64,000 nt of DNA from Eunapius fragilis (lineage: Eukaryota > Porifera > Demospongiae > Spongillida > Spongillidae), in contig OY811986.1 of assembly GCA_963681505.1 (NCBI GenBank), positions 3,127,922-3,191,921 of the forward strand, written 5' to 3'. Below the pieces are notes generated by a model. The model saw only the letters and a list, made by a program, of their open reading frames with translations. It had not been told where the DNA came from and ran no database searches. Numbering within the stretch: the stretch's first letter is position 1; the number at the start of each line of letters is the position of its first letter. A program made the translations under genes and the position numbers. Of the stretch, positions 23,300 through 35,892 are shown in pieces.

Positions 23300-23570
23300 G
23301 AAATCCGATGGACCCCGGGCCTTTGAACACGGTACCTCGAGCCTGATAGCTCGAGGTCGTAACCCACTAAGGCAGACTGCACCAGCTTGAAATTATGTAT
23401 CCTTCAACAGCGGTACCTTTAACTTTAAAGGGATATAAAGGCAAAAAAAAAAAGAGTATTCAGTGATGTGGAATCGAACTCCTGATCATATCACCCAGTA
23501 GCCACAAATCTGTTTTTGTATATGCACAATTGTAACTATTATGTATCGAGTAGCATGGATAGCAGCAGTA
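23300..23570 (-). repeat. tRNA-like SINE heads (two adjacent)
   Basis: On the minus strand 23394-23310 holds a box A-like TGCCTTAGTGGGTTA and box B-like GTGTTCAAAGGCC with a variable-arm-like GACCTCGAG/CTCGAGGT hairpin. At 23461-23510 (minus) there is TGGCTACTGGGTGATA and GAGTTCGATTCCAC. The following tail (ACTATTATGTATCGAGTAG) recurs at 21675-21695. Neither folds as a clean functional tRNA by eye, so SINE remnants are preferred. Confidence 0.35.
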
Positions 23571-23930
23571 TGTTATAGCGGCTGCTATATCTAGTGCTGC
23601 CGCGATATGGTTTCTTTGGCCGTAAGTCTTTATCGCGATATGAGTGATATTCTAAGCGATAAGTATATTTATTATCCTCCAATTATAATCACAGAATTTT
23701 CATAGTTGAGGCATAGATATAGGAGGCTGCGTTGTTGTGGCGGCGACAAAAGAACCAACACATAAACCGTGCTATAATGTCGTATACTAGTAGAGTGGTG
23801 AATTCTATTTCACGATTCTCCCCACCCCGCCTTTAAAAAACTCCTACGAAAAAAGGTGTAAGCGAAAGGTGCTGGATCAGGTAGCTATAGCTTTTGGTGT
23901 CACCAGTTGTGGTTGAGAGCCTGCGACCTA
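23571..23930. other. Intergenic, nothing recognised
   Basis: Contains a repeated CGCGATATG / TATCGCGATATGAG motif near 23600-23642 but no ORF or element I can name. Confidence 0.4.
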
Positions 23931-23931
23931 G

Positions 23932-24365
23932 TTAGATTATGGAAAGAGGACCAAGTACTTCTGATGTTTCAATCGCAATAGAGGTGAAACACATGCCTGG
24001 ATGTTTTTCCAAATAGGAGTACTTTGTATTTTTCAGGTCCTCTGCCTGACTAGTGACAGCACCTGCTGCCATAGTGCAATGTGCCAAGTGAGAGGGGACA
24101 TAGGTGTCAGAACATGTGGCATCCCAAACCAAAAGGTTACCGCGTTTCCACGAAACCATTGTGATGCCATCAGGACGTTTTCCATCAGAGCGGTCTAGAC
24201 CCATGGGTTCCAATTTGGATGGGATGTGGGAAGTGGACAGGGCTCGGTGGATTATGTCGTTTAGAGCAGCATGATGATAGTGACGACCAGTACTGAACCG
24301 ACCATGGAGTCTAAAACAGTCAACTGCTGCACCACAATGCTGGCACAAGTGTAGTCTGGATGCTA
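23932..24365 (-). mobile_element. RLE-type LINE fragment (endonuclease domain)
   Basis: Open frame on the minus strand with a zinc-knuckle start (CQHCGAAVDCFRLHG, RHYHHAALNDIIHRAL) followed by KRPDG and LVWDATC, which fit the PD-x-D layout of the restriction-like endonuclease of R2-type LINEs. The end (SYLEKHPGMCF, ETSEVLGP) matches the start of the tail at 13155. It is a truncated, dead copy, without reverse transcriptase in place. Confidence 0.6.
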
Positions 24366-25484
24366 CTCAATCCTTACATTGGTATAAGCTGAAGCCACAC
24401 TTTTCTTATCATGATGAATATGGAAATCTGCAACAGAAGTGTTACATTATAGTGTACAATACACGATACAATAACTGTGCACCTGATGACATCCGTGTGT
24501 ACAATAGACAATACAATAACTGTGCACCTGCACTTAAAGTTTTAGCAATTCTGAACAAATTTGGAAAGATGCCTAGTAAAATATATAAACCATTGAGGTA
24601 TTGAGATAGGCTGTTGAAGTTCACAAGATTTGCTTATTGGGTGTTTTAATCCATATGCCTTCACCTGGCAAGATCATAGGCACGTAGGCATAGAAAGAGA
24701 TTGTGAAATAATGACATACCATTGTGCACTTTTGTGTAGTAAGTTGTGATGTTCAATGTAATGTTTTTGATGTCAGTATTAGAGAAAACTTCTAATTGTG
24801 GACTCCTTGAAATGTACACACTTTGAACCATCTAAGTACACAAATTGTAGTGTACATTATGAACCCTGAAATCCTGACACCTTGATAATCAGTATATGAG
24901 ATGGTGTTCACATTCAATGGGTTCCACTGTAGTTTGAATTATCTCAATTTTGAATGTGACTGATTCCCACCATGTGAGGTAATAATTGCATGCTGTGAAG
25001 AGCTTGAAATGCTAATTGCGTGTAGAGCATTAATTCGACTGTTCATGACAAATCGAATCCCACATGCATCGTACAAAATAGAATATATGTCATACTGTAC
25101 GGTATTACATCTCAATACTGGTATAATGAAATGAGTTGAGTTATCAAATCTCAAACATTCAAGCTTTGCACATATATCCTACTTGTTAAGAATTTTCACC
25201 ACTGCTTTTTTTACATCAGCCTCAGTATCACCTTCACTGAAGGTATTTCTGTTCCACAGCCATTTGTGACGACCTGCACTGTAGAGCTATTTGAAAGACC
25301 ATACATAATAACACTCACAGAAATGATGAAACTGAACTTGAAGCACATGACGTTTTACACTCCTTTGTGTCGACATTTAGAAAATTCAACTGTCTGTTTA
25401 ATTCCCAAGGATATGAAAATATGAAATGTTTATTTATCAGCTTCAATATTCAACACAATGAAAAATGCAATGCATGCGGTATAG
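24366..25484. other. Intergenic, no gene seen
   Basis: A+T-rich. A short duplicated unit (GACAATACAATAACTGTGCA-like) occurs at about 24455-24486 and 24508-24532. No ORF with coding character. Confidence 0.45.
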
Positions 25485-25680
25485 CTAATTATCATTTCCG
25501 TGAACTCCAAAGAGCTTCTATCAAATGGTCCTTATGCAATCATAAAGTTATTAGGCACTGAATTTATAATTAGCCATTCATTTCAATGCAAGCGTTACGT
25601 TTCTTTTGCTTGTCCTGGAAAATTTAATGAAGCACCATAAGGGTGATTTTGCTGGACACTGTTCCATATACTGTATTGTA
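25485..25680. repeat. Dispersed repeat, copy 1 (other copy 49045-49245)
   Basis: Shares GTGAACTCCAAAGAGCTTCT, GCACTGAATTTATAATTAGCC, TGCTTGTCCTGGAAAATTT and GGTGATTTTGCTGG with the copy in VPS51 intron 20, in the same orientation, with about 85% similarity by eye. Confidence 0.75.
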
Positions 25681-25924
25681 TTAGTAATATTATTATAACA
25701 ACTACATGAATACATACATGTACAATACAGACACATAATTTATTTTAATGAATTTACAGATCTACTTACAAACACAACTAATCAACCTACAGTTCCACTA
25801 ACCTACCCTTGGACAGCTTCCCTTCCCATGATGGCCCTTGCCACAGACCTCACTAGGGACATGTTGAGGTGGCTATAGATATTATGATTAAAAATTTGTA
25901 ATATAATTATGTTTATGGTATCGT

Positions 25925-26165
25925 ATAAGTGAAAAGGGACTATGCATATTGTAATTTTGTGATAAAAATGCATTTGAATCATTTGAATTGCAGTAACTTC
26001 CGAACGGTTAAAATGCATTTTGGGGCTTGCATTAGCTTCTTGCCAGTATTGCAATGTCCGATGCCCCCAAGGGTTCAAACCTGCATATCTATCTACAGAG
26101 AAATTCATGTCACTTCAAATTTGGTTTTACGTAGAGGGATCCTATAGCTATTGATTTGTCCTGTT
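25925..26165. repeat. Dispersed repeat sharing sequence with 58190-58562
   Basis: Carries ACTTCCGAACGGTTAAAATG, TTTTGGGGCTTGCATTAGCT and TACGTAGAGGGATCCTATAG, as in the inverted arms around the DIRS-like fossil at 58-61 kb. The spurious ORFs here come from this repeat. Confidence 0.65.
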
Positions 26166-26202
26166 CCTGTTTGTTACTATCCCGAGTTATACTCACCCGA
26201 GA

Positions 26203-26301
26203 AGAAGAATTAGAAGATGACAACGATGGAGGAGAAGAATTGGTGGGAACGAGAAACAACACTAGCTTTTTTTGTTCTCTTAAAGCAAACAGTTTGGAGA
26301 C
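26203..26301 (-). CDS. Possible isolated exon, Ser-rich
   Basis: Minus strand: acceptor-like TTTTGTTCCAG, an open stretch SKLFALREQKKLVLFLVPTN then a Ser-rich run, and a strong donor-like CGG|GTGAGT. No neighbouring exon was found and no family recognised. Confidence 0.2.
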
Positions 26302-26303
26302 TG

Positions 26304-26872
26304 GAACAAAACATATAAATGACCGTCTTTGACTAGTACTTCTGGTTCGATAGCAACAAAGAGCTAAACTATCCGTTTCTTGGTACGCGAGTTATACCAT
26401 AGGTATTAGAGTATCTATGGAGATACATAACCAGCGGCTCGGTGAATGACAATCCCCGGCTTGGAGGCTCGGTGGGCATTGTACAGCCACCCACACCAGG
26501 TAGGGGGTAGTAGGACTCAGCCCCAGAAGCTCAAAATTTCTTGAGACGCTCAACCATAATTTATTGTGCAATGCATAAATTCTTCAAGGGGGGAGGGGTG
26601 CATGTGCTCCGAAAATCTGTAGCATTTGACTTCATATAGTTACGGCTTTTCATCTACCGAAGAAGTCACTTTGACTGCTTCAGAAATGCATGTGTGCACT
26701 AGAGTGGCTAGTATGTGGTGTTCTGGCAGCTATATGCCACACCCCCCCCCCCCCCCCCCCCCCCCCCCTGAAATGATAACAGAATCATCTTACAAGCATG
26801 TTTAATCAAACAGAAATGTACACACAACTACATATACATAAAATATAATGCAACACACAACACAAAAGTACT
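26304..26872. other. HPS1 3' flank with 27-base poly(C)
   Basis: No gene seen. C27 run at 26742-26768. Confidence 0.5.
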
Positions 26873-29800
26873 TCAGTGAAATGGAATTTGGGCTTCTTGT
26901 GTTGTCTCCCAGAGAGTCTTTACAAGCATCCTGCTGTGCTTCATTGCCTGGCCCACTGGCACGGATGTTTCATGAATGCAATACAGTTCATATAAAAAGC
27001 AATCACTGCCTTCTGCAATATTTATTCCTTTACGTGGATCACGGCTGCGTGGAGCATGTGACAATGAGCTGAAAGGGATAAGTTATGCAATGAAAAATTG
27101 TTCCTTGTGTTCTTTTACACTTGAAAATATACAATTTGCAGCAACCTACAATGGAGTTATAAATACTACAATGCAATGTGGCAAGTCAGATGTACAATTA
27201 ATTCAGTTGACTCCCCCCCCCAAAAAAAAACTGTATGATCTGAAAGGTTAATGTAATGAGGTGACCTATCATGACATAGAACAAAGGTATGGCCTTCGAG
27301 AAATCTAGTGATTATTGTACTTATATTTATGGAAGAAATAGGAAAAGTCAACTCAAATAGCAAAAGTCAATATATCTGAATCAAACTAACGCATAATACC
27401 AACTTCTTGTAGGCTACCGGTATTACCAACAAGATCATTAACATCTCCTAAACTATGTTGTTTGACATGTCCCTATAATCACAGCATAAAAAATAAAATA
27501 TCATACTACACAAGGCTGAAAGAGTGAAGCTGTCTTAGTTCTTGAAACAGTTAGTCTGCAACAAAACAGTTAAGTAGCTTACAATTTATATCAAGGCAGT
27601 GACAATATCATTTTAAAGGTCAGATAAGGAAAACATATTGTACATTTTTACCTCCTACAATGTAGGGTGTACATGTACCTGTAAAAAGGTGTTCCAATTA
27701 TACCAGGAATATTGAACACTTCACACTGCACCTTTGGTTGGTGATAACGAATTGGTCCCTGAGTGCACAAAGGTCAATGTAAAACACTTGATTCAAAGAG
27801 TACTCTATTACTGAATCATTATTGCATATCACAAAACAATCAGTATTGTAACACATGATGAATTGTAGAAGTTATTTAAACTAATTTGTGCATATGACAT
27901 GTCCTTCAGGTGTTCCATTGTGAATATGAAGTCCACACAAATATTTGAGAGGATATAAGTGTAATGCACACAATCTTACTGCAATATCAGCATATGGAAT
28001 ATTGACCCAGGCATGGTAGGTATAGAGAAATTCTGCATCCTTCCAGCATTGAACAATGTAGCCTTGTTCCAGTAGCACTTGTACATGCTCCACCATCTTC
28101 CACATCTACAAATGGTGAACAGTTGATACATCTATCAGAGCTGAGATCATCTCTAGCTGCTGTGCATACCTTTCTCTTCAGGTATGTTCCTGGGGTGCAA
28201 TCCAGTCCACGCTTTGCCAGATTATCAACATATTGGATGGTCTGCATGAAGCATGAGCAAATTGATGTATATGAACACCCATATATGCTCTACACATTAA
28301 ATTAAAGAAAATCTTCTCGGTAGTGACTAAAAACGATGACAATTATATTTAACATTTAATTCTCCCTTAATCGGCTTATTACATAAATGTTTTTAAAGGT
28401 CATCAGACAGAATGTACATAGCTTAGCAGCAGTGAAAGGCATTGGTCTAATTTAGTGGGTAGATGCATCTACAAGCCCTCTGGCTGGAATTTATCTGTAC
28501 AGTTACCTGCTTACAATTTTAACACAATGACCAAGCATATTTTCCTGCTTGACGATCATATAAAGCTACCTTGGCTTCAAGTATGTGAAAGATGACTACA
28601 GAGCAGCAGCAGGATATAGCATTGTACATGCCACTGCTCTGCTGTTCTGGATATGAATGTGATTAAATGTTTCGCGCAGGTGAGAAGTTGCAATTAATTA
28701 ATAAAGATTAATCTCTTTGTTTGGCCAGCCCCACCCCCTTTGCAACTTTAAGTAGTGGGACATCACTTACAGTGGGTGCCTAGTATTTAAGTTTCTTAAC
28801 AGCATTCTATCTCATACACTAACATATCCCTCCTCCCACATTCACTTGTCATCTGCACTTAGAGGGACAACCGATTAAATATAATACTACACACCATTTG
28901 TCATTGCATATCACTTACACAGCTTTGTCCTTCATCAAATATTGTGGGCATCTTCATGTCACCATAGGAACGGTCAATGAAGATGAAATGAATTAGTCCA
29001 CTATACTGTTCGGCAAAATTGGACATAGTTAAGGTAAACTGGTGGTGCGTAGTTAAAACATCCACATTTCCCATGCATAATATGTGCCTGCAACAATGGG
29101 CATTGAGTAAGAAAGGATATTTGACCACTGGAAAGCTGAGGTTTGCCTTCACGATGAGGAAGCCAGCATAGTCCCTGCTGACTTCATTGCAGAGCTTGAC
29201 CAGTTTGTCCTTTGCAACATTGCTGTCATACTCAGCTACCTACAGAAACATGCATCACACCCACTGACCAATGCCACGACTTCACAGCTTATCGCCTTAC
29301 CCTTAGAGAAAAGTAGACACCTCCAAAGAGCCGAAGAAGCCTGTCAGTCAGGTCTCTCCCTTGAGTGTCAATCCTGGATACATTGGGAGCAAAAGAAGGT
29401 ACAGTGTCATGCGCATTAACAGTGCTTGAAAACCGCTGCTTTTTTTTGCATATACTGTAGGTCATTTATTGGTTAGCTCTGTTGATTTGATGTATTATGA
29501 TTACAAGCCTGTTTCTCTCAATTTGTTTTGTTTACTAATACAGTATCCACAACTAGTCTATAGTGCGAGGCCTCTTTGTAAGTATGCCCTCTCTCACCCT
29601 CATAGGTTTTCATGCATTCTTATGAAAGTACCTGATGGACTGGGCACTATTTGAATCTATTTGTCCCTCCTGCAGCTTCTCAAGGTAGGTTTTAAGCTCA
29701 GCATGTTTTATACCTTCCCAGCTCTTCTGCACCTGTACAGTCAGCCTCTTCAATTGGTCACTACACCTGGTCTGTGCACAAAAAGAACAATTGTCAACAG

Positions 29801-31392
29801 TCAACCTATTGCCCAAGTAGCTGGGGACTAAATAGAACCAATACAATACAAAGGATGCAGACCTGTGCTTCTTGCTTTGCAATGTTGACTATTTTTCTGT
29901 GTCAAAAATCAACAACGTTAACCCTTGCCATCTCCACCAGAGAAAACATACTTCATGGTTGCATCCAATGCATCGAAGGACCTGACTGGTTGCCCCTTTT
30001 GTAAGGACCCACCAAAAATCACGTTCAAATCATGTACTGCTTCAATTACAACAGTGGAGAACTCTTTATTGTACAGCTGTAGAAATGGGACACTTTCTTT
30101 AGACACACAAACAAACATGTACATGCAATTTTAGCATGAGGATCAAAGTGTCAATTACGTGCAGGTGCCAAAAAGATGAATACGTGTCCGTGAAGAGAGG
30201 GATTATATTTACCTCTGATATTAGCACAAGAACGATGCCTTTGTAGAGTTCAAGACAATGCAGCATGTGGGGCTTTCCCTGGATGAATATCATGTGCTCA
30301 ATGAACTGTGTGGTGTAAGAAGGGAAGAGAACATGTAAGAAGATAAATGTAGACTGAACTTAATAAATATAGGTGCACTCAGGCATGCTCAAATACATTC
30401 ACGCATGCCCATAGATATGTTCAGGTATGTCTTTTCTACTGGGCTATTGTGAGGACTACAATTAAAGATCTATGACATGAATGGTTATCCAATTTTCTCA
30501 TTACAGTGCAGAAGGTGATGAGGAATAGCAGGTTTCCCAAGGTAGAAAAGAAGAGCATACTAGATATGCAGGACATTACACATGACACAAGTGGTCAATG
30601 GCAGGTTTAATCCAAAGCTGCCTATTACGAACTAGCAGCCAGCAGGCCAGAGCCAAGGATATTATGTACACATGTAGCTGCCAATCCTATTATTAATGGT
30701 TTAATATCATGAACGAGATGTCTAAAGTGCATTCAAGAAATCATCACATCATCACTCACAGCAGCACTCTCGCTGCCTGGCACACACATACCCACATCCA
30801 CACACCCATACACAATAACACATACATGCATGTAGCCCCAGTCCTCACCCTTTGATTTGAAGTTGTTGGTTCGCTGGGTGGGTTCTTTGCCTGGTATGCT
30901 CCTCCAACTGATGCACCAGTACTTGGCCCTCCAACAATATCCATCACTCTCTTCAAACCCTGGTTGCAGGTGGGTTCAACAGCACTTATCTCTCAATGTG
31001 CACCCTTTATACAGGACTTACACGGAATGGTTCAGGTTCATCATAGCCCACTGCCTGTGTTGGAACAGACTGGTAAGACCACGTGGTATGGTGCACGTGT
31101 GCAGGATACAAGCTTTAGGAATATACTACATTGAGGCTCCTTTTCCAAATGTACCATGTGCCTACACAAACCTACCCTAACCTATCCATTGTGTTGGTAT
31201 GTGTGTTGTAAGCTAAACTGTACACTTTTATGAGATGCAGGGGTAGATAAGTGGTATAATGGTCACAGAATATAATACCAGGCCATAGTCACTGGCACAT
31301 GAGCGATTTAAAATGTATTGTACATGTATCAGTTCTGTTGTTAAGCCCACTGTTGTAACATTTAGAATCAGCATAATAATTATGTATGCTCT

Positions 31393-31434
<42 letters not shown>

Positions 31435-34400
31435 AACTCCTCTAACCTGACCAACCAGATCTGAATACGAGGGAGGCGGAGTGATGCGATCCACAGGTCC
31501 AGGTGTGCCATGTGGCGTCTGATAAGGCGTTTCACACTATGGCAACAGGAGTAGGCACATGGAAGACTTTTTGCATACAAATGCACAATTATGTGGACCA
31601 CAAAGCTATAAGCCCAACCATGTGTGCACATTACCCAGTAGGCACATAGGTGAACTGGTATATTTTCCACTGTACCTGTGCAGAATCGTTATTGTTGGGG
31701 TCTTCATCCCTTTGCACTTGATGTACCAAGGGTTTGTTACGCACGGCAGGTGTGAGAGGGCTGTAAGGCAATGCAACACCAAACACTTCCCATATCCCTA
31801 TCACACACACACACACGCACACACACATACACGTGGACAAAATTCCTCACTGCAATTCCTCACCTGGATGAGGAACCCAAATATTCATGAACATGCAACA
31901 GAAAGCATGCTAGGCCAAAACTGGAAGAGCCAATGTACAAAAGCACTCCTATGCTAGGTGTACAATGCTTCCAATGTTACCTCAACCAAAATTACTGGGG
32001 CCTACACACACACAGACATGTATTCAATGTAATATTAGAATGCTGACATCCACAAACATGAATAAACTGCACTGCTGCTTTAGCAGATGTAGTGCATGAA
32101 AATTATATCCCATTGTGCTTAAGACCTGCTGAACCTTTAGCATCAAACTCATAGGAGGTTCTCCTCTCAGGGTAGGCACAACTGGGTGGCTGGTAGTCTG
32201 GAGGGACTGGTATTTGATCACTGAACAATGCTGAAACAATAAGGATGGTCAGCAAAACATCCGGTGGTTTCACACGAGACGACCTTGGGAGTTGGGCATG
32301 TTTCCATGACAGCAGGTGTGCGTTTACAATGAATACTTACTTTGGGGCAATTACTGGTTTGCTGTCTACCAAGATTGTGCAGTAGACGAGTCGTTTTATT
32401 CCGCCACTAGTAAGGAGAAGGTCATTACACATACAGCTACAGCACATGTATACTTCAGCATTTCCCATCAATTATTTTCACATGAGGATTACAGTAAATC
32501 CATGCCCAGCAATGAAGAGGTGTGTGCCCAGCACCAGTCAATGATACATGCGCTTTGTACTGTACTCCACTAAAATGATGTAAATGTAGATGTGGATGTG
32601 TGAATAACAAAACAACTTCAGAATTGGACTACATGTCAGGTACTGAATATTTATACAATTTCCCCATGCCCTTCTTTTGCTTGTCCTGGGAAGTGGCAAC
32701 AAATGCATATGGTCACTTTTATTACAATATAAGAGGAAAAGACACAGCCTACAGTCCTTGCTATAGTGTGCTGAGGTTCAATAGGTCAAGTAGGTATAGA
32801 TAGCAGCATTGTATTGCCTGTGCATGTCGTGTTTAATTACTAGTGATTCCAAGAAAGTAATTAATACAAGCATAGTACAGATATACCAGTACAAATTGAT
32901 ACCGTTGTTTGCATAGGCAAGGCCATAATCTCCTCCCAACGTACTTATTTTGAGGAACGAGTACGTCTCTGACAAGCTTCTGGCAAATATTATAGATAGC
33001 ATTAGTTTCTGCTGGGTAGTCAAACTGGAAATACTCCAATGCCTGCATAGAAGAAAAGCATTCTTTAATGTCCTATGCTCAAGGAAGAAGCACTCACACA
33101 CTTACATGTATGGGATCTTTACAGTGAAAAGGGACTAACATATCTTTTCATATTATGTGATATTCTAAGGGATACCTAGGTCCTCTATGATCTGCACTGG
33201 AAATTCGTCCATGTATCATGGAGTTACAGTGGCTTAAATTATTAATCATGCACACATGTACATCTTGATAGCACGTGTCAACTTTGATGCTCCTTCCTGG
33301 AAAATTTTATAATATTGTGGTAAGTTATTCCTTTTTACTGAATCGATCACATTGACAGTGGATGAGTGCGGGGGTAGGGGGAGACAGTGGTTGAGTGAGA
33401 GAGTAGGGGCAACAGTGGATGAGTAAGGGAGTAGGGGAAACAGTGGATGAGTGAGGGAGTAGTGGAAACAGTGGATGAGTGAGGGAGTAGTGGAAACAGT
33501 GGATGAGTGAGGGAGTAGGGAGACCGTGGATGAATGAGGGAATAGGGGTGGATGAGTGAGGGAGTAAGGGTGGATGAGTGAGTGAGTAGGATGGATGAGT
33601 GAGGGAGTAGGGGTGGATGAGCGAGGGAGTAGGGGTGGATGAGTGTGCAGTAGGGGTAGATGAGTGAGGGAGTAGGGGAAACAGTGGATGATGAGGGGGT
33701 AGGGGAGACAGTAGTGAGGTAGTTGGAAGTAGAGCTATTCATGTACAGGATAACCACCCTTAGATCTAGTGATTATAATGTCAATGTAGAAGACAATTTT
33801 TAAACACCAGCTAATCAAAAACATAAGCAGCCACATGACAGCATGTCAGCATATGCACATACAAGTACTGTAAAGGCATGTATGCAGTTAATGCAGTCAC
33901 ATGCAAATACTTGCACACCTCCAGTAGAAAAGATGGTGTTTCCCTGTATAGCCGGTCATATTCTCTCAGGGCATTATTTAGCAGTGCCCATTCAATTGCC
34001 TTCTGGTCTGGATCTTCTGGGTTCATTCTGAAATGAAAGTTGGCTAAAAATCTGCACACCAAAAGGGGAGTAAACCAGACCCCGTTCCCAGCCGTCCATC
34101 TTCAAAGATCATTACCTCAATTGCAACTTTCATACAATTACCTTCATCTCTTCACACAGTGGGCATGGTAGCCAGTTTTATGTACAGCATTTATAATTAA
34201 GGACAACTGCAGACAACAGTTCATATTATTGCAGCTACTACACTAAGTACAAAATAAGTTTATAACTCGTTTTGTAAAAGCATCAAGCATATGATACATA
34301 CTGATTTACACACATGCAGTTAATGTATTTAGCAGGCATTTGTGGGCACCGTGCATGGACAAGAGGAGTACTATGAAAACAGCTTATCCTGAGTTTGGAA

Positions 34401-34666
34401 GTCAATTGAAGTGAGGGGGGTGAAACACCTTAAACAAAAAGTCCAGTACTGTACATACACTATGCCATAATGTTGAGATTGACCGCAAGGCCTACCTGTC
34501 AACTGCAGGCCCGTAGAGCAAGCTCACAATGCTGTGGAAGACCAGAATTCTTCTTGTGACTATCTGCTCACTGCCTTCCCCATTTTGTCCAACACCAATA
34601 TATACGTTGTTTTCAAACTGCATGTGTATTTGAGTGAGCGTGTGTGTGTGCATGTGTATTTGATTG

Positions 34667-34730
<64 letters not shown>

Positions 34731-35131
34731 ATATGTGTGTACACATGGTCAGCAAGACATTTGGTAATTGCAAGATATATACTGTACTTGGGTGCACAAT
34801 ACTGTACGTGTGTACAAGACAGCTCACACACAGATACATGCACACACACACAAACACACACACATCCCTAGAGACCTTCTTGAAGACAAGGATGAGGTTG
34901 TTTTCACAGCCAATCGAGTACAGAGGCAGCTTCCAACTGTTCATAACATCCTACACAGGAGAGACCATCACTACATAATGCAAAATGTAGTAACATATTG
35001 ATTGTGCACCCTGGGGTGATGTGTGTGTATGACCAATGTCACTGATAAAAGATAACTTACAATGGCAGTATTGAAGGGTATAAAGAAGGCCATAAGTGCT
35101 GATCGCATATCAACCTTTGAGATCAGGGAAG

Positions 35132-35162
<31 letters not shown>

Positions 35163-35751
35163 GTGGGGGGTGGCAGTATAGGGTGGAATTGCACACATTG
35201 TGAATTTTGGGAAATCTATACAGAAGACAATGGTAGGTTTACTGGTTTGGGATCATCTGGATCAGTGAAGCCAAGTGTCTTAAAACGTTGTATAATGTAG
35301 TGCTCAAATGCCTGCATTTAAGGAAAACAGGATATCCAGTTATAGGAACGGCAGAAAGATAACCTTGGGGGAAAAGAACCAAGGCATGACACAGAGGATT
35401 ACGGAGGATTACCACAACCAGTTGTTTTCACCTATTTACACATCATAAGCAGCTAGCCTATGTCTACCGTCATTAACGGCAGAGAAACGTGACAAAAAAA
35501 CAACAGTAAGGAAGCAGTTGTAAGAAAGATGGAAAAACCAGGTGCAAATCAGTTTAGATAAACTATGAAACCATGTGCAGTTGAAACATTCTAGGATACT
35601 CGATCTTCTTCATCAATACGTACTGTTTAGTGCTTGGATCGACTATTATTTGTTGAGGCATAGGGTTTAAGGCAATGAACACACGTACCTTGTTTAGCGA
35701 GTAAAATGCGATGTCAGCTCCCGAACTATCTACCACTATTATGGCCTTCAT
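26873..35751 (-). CDS. HPS1: Hermansky-Pudlak syndrome 1 protein, BLOC-3 subunit
   Basis: 21 exons, 757 codons: 35689-35751, 35243-35311, 35061-35114, 34876-34950, 34496-34617, 33919-34027, 32945-33042, 32341-32406, 32135-32220, 31676-31785, 31447-31536, 30849-30959, 30213-30305, 29952-30076, 29632-29766, 29301-29373, 28919-29239, 28170-28241, 27980-28105, 27679-27758, 26873-27068. Phases join throughout. Family matches: N-terminal longin strand MKAIIVVDSSGADIAFY; mid-region PHMLHCLELYKGIVLVLIS; SGLIHFIFIDRSYGDM; HVQVLLEQGYIVQCWKDAEF; C-terminal CFLYELYCIHETS. HPS1 pairs with HPS4 as BLOC-3, the exchange factor for Rab32/Rab38 in lysosome-related organelle biogenesis (established). Human HPS1 is 700 aa; exons 9-12 form a Pro/Ser-rich linker longer than human. 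Start chosen at MKAI (35751), not the in-frame ATG 27 bases earlier, by alignment to the human start. Exon 17 carries about 30 extra residues compared with human. Confidence 0.92.
28425..28515. repeat. Dispersed repeat, inverted copy of 21300-21400
   Basis: Shares GGTCTAATTTAGTGGGTAGA, GCCCTCTGGCTGGAATTTAT and TGTACAGTTACCTGCTTACA with the segment inside the large foldback, in opposite orientation. Confidence 0.7.
31396..31424. repeat. Poly(C) tract followed by poly(A)
   Basis: C29 followed by A12, immediately 3' of the HPS1 exon 11 donor (G-run in pre-mRNA, 23 bases into the intron). Confidence 0.9.
33355..33715. repeat. G-rich minisatellite in HPS1 intron
   Basis: Variable tandem units built on GGATGAGTGAGGGAGTAGGG, some with an added GAAACAGT, roughly 14-16 copies, between HPS1 exons 6 and 7. 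It makes a repetitive His/Pro/Ser ORF on the minus strand that is not a protein. Confidence 0.85.
34630..34724. repeat. (TG)n/(CA)n microsatellite
   Basis: Two GAGCG-headed TG blocks, the second with about 27 units. In gene sense it is (CA)n ending 13-20 bases before the HPS1 exon 5 acceptor. A shorter (TG)n at 35136-35161 precedes the exon 3 acceptor. Confidence 0.9.
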
Positions 35752-35892
35752 CGCGTTAGGCAGATGGGCGTGGCTCACTCAGTGCACGGGAGTGTACGGC
35801 ATACACCCTAATGATTAGTTAACTTAGTTTACCTTTACAAAAAAAAAAAAACAACAAAAAACGTTGTGGGTGGAGTTGAGATCACGCGAGGT
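35752..35892. promoter_or_regulatory. Shared HPS1/VPS51 head-to-head promoter region
   Basis: 141 bp separate the two start codons. It holds an A-rich stretch (A14 at 35838-35851 region), TGATTAGTTAACTTAGTT and CACGCGAG next to the VPS51 ATG. No TATA box. Bidirectional function is inferred from geometry. Confidence 0.5.

Noticed and set aside
25803-26147. ORFs on both strands
   Set aside because: Fall within a dispersed repeat also found at 58190-58562 and 60490-60838.
27500-27560. Additional HPS1 exon (LTVSRTKTASLFQP) between exons 20 and 21
   Set aside because: Acceptor is good but no usable donor, and direct joining of exons 20-21 restores the family spacing before CFLYEL.
33347-33757. 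136-aa Ser/Pro/His protein
   Set aside because: Translation of the minisatellite.
34492-34944. 150-aa minus ORF as a unit
   Set aside because: Contains two HPS1 exons joined by translated CA repeat and intron.
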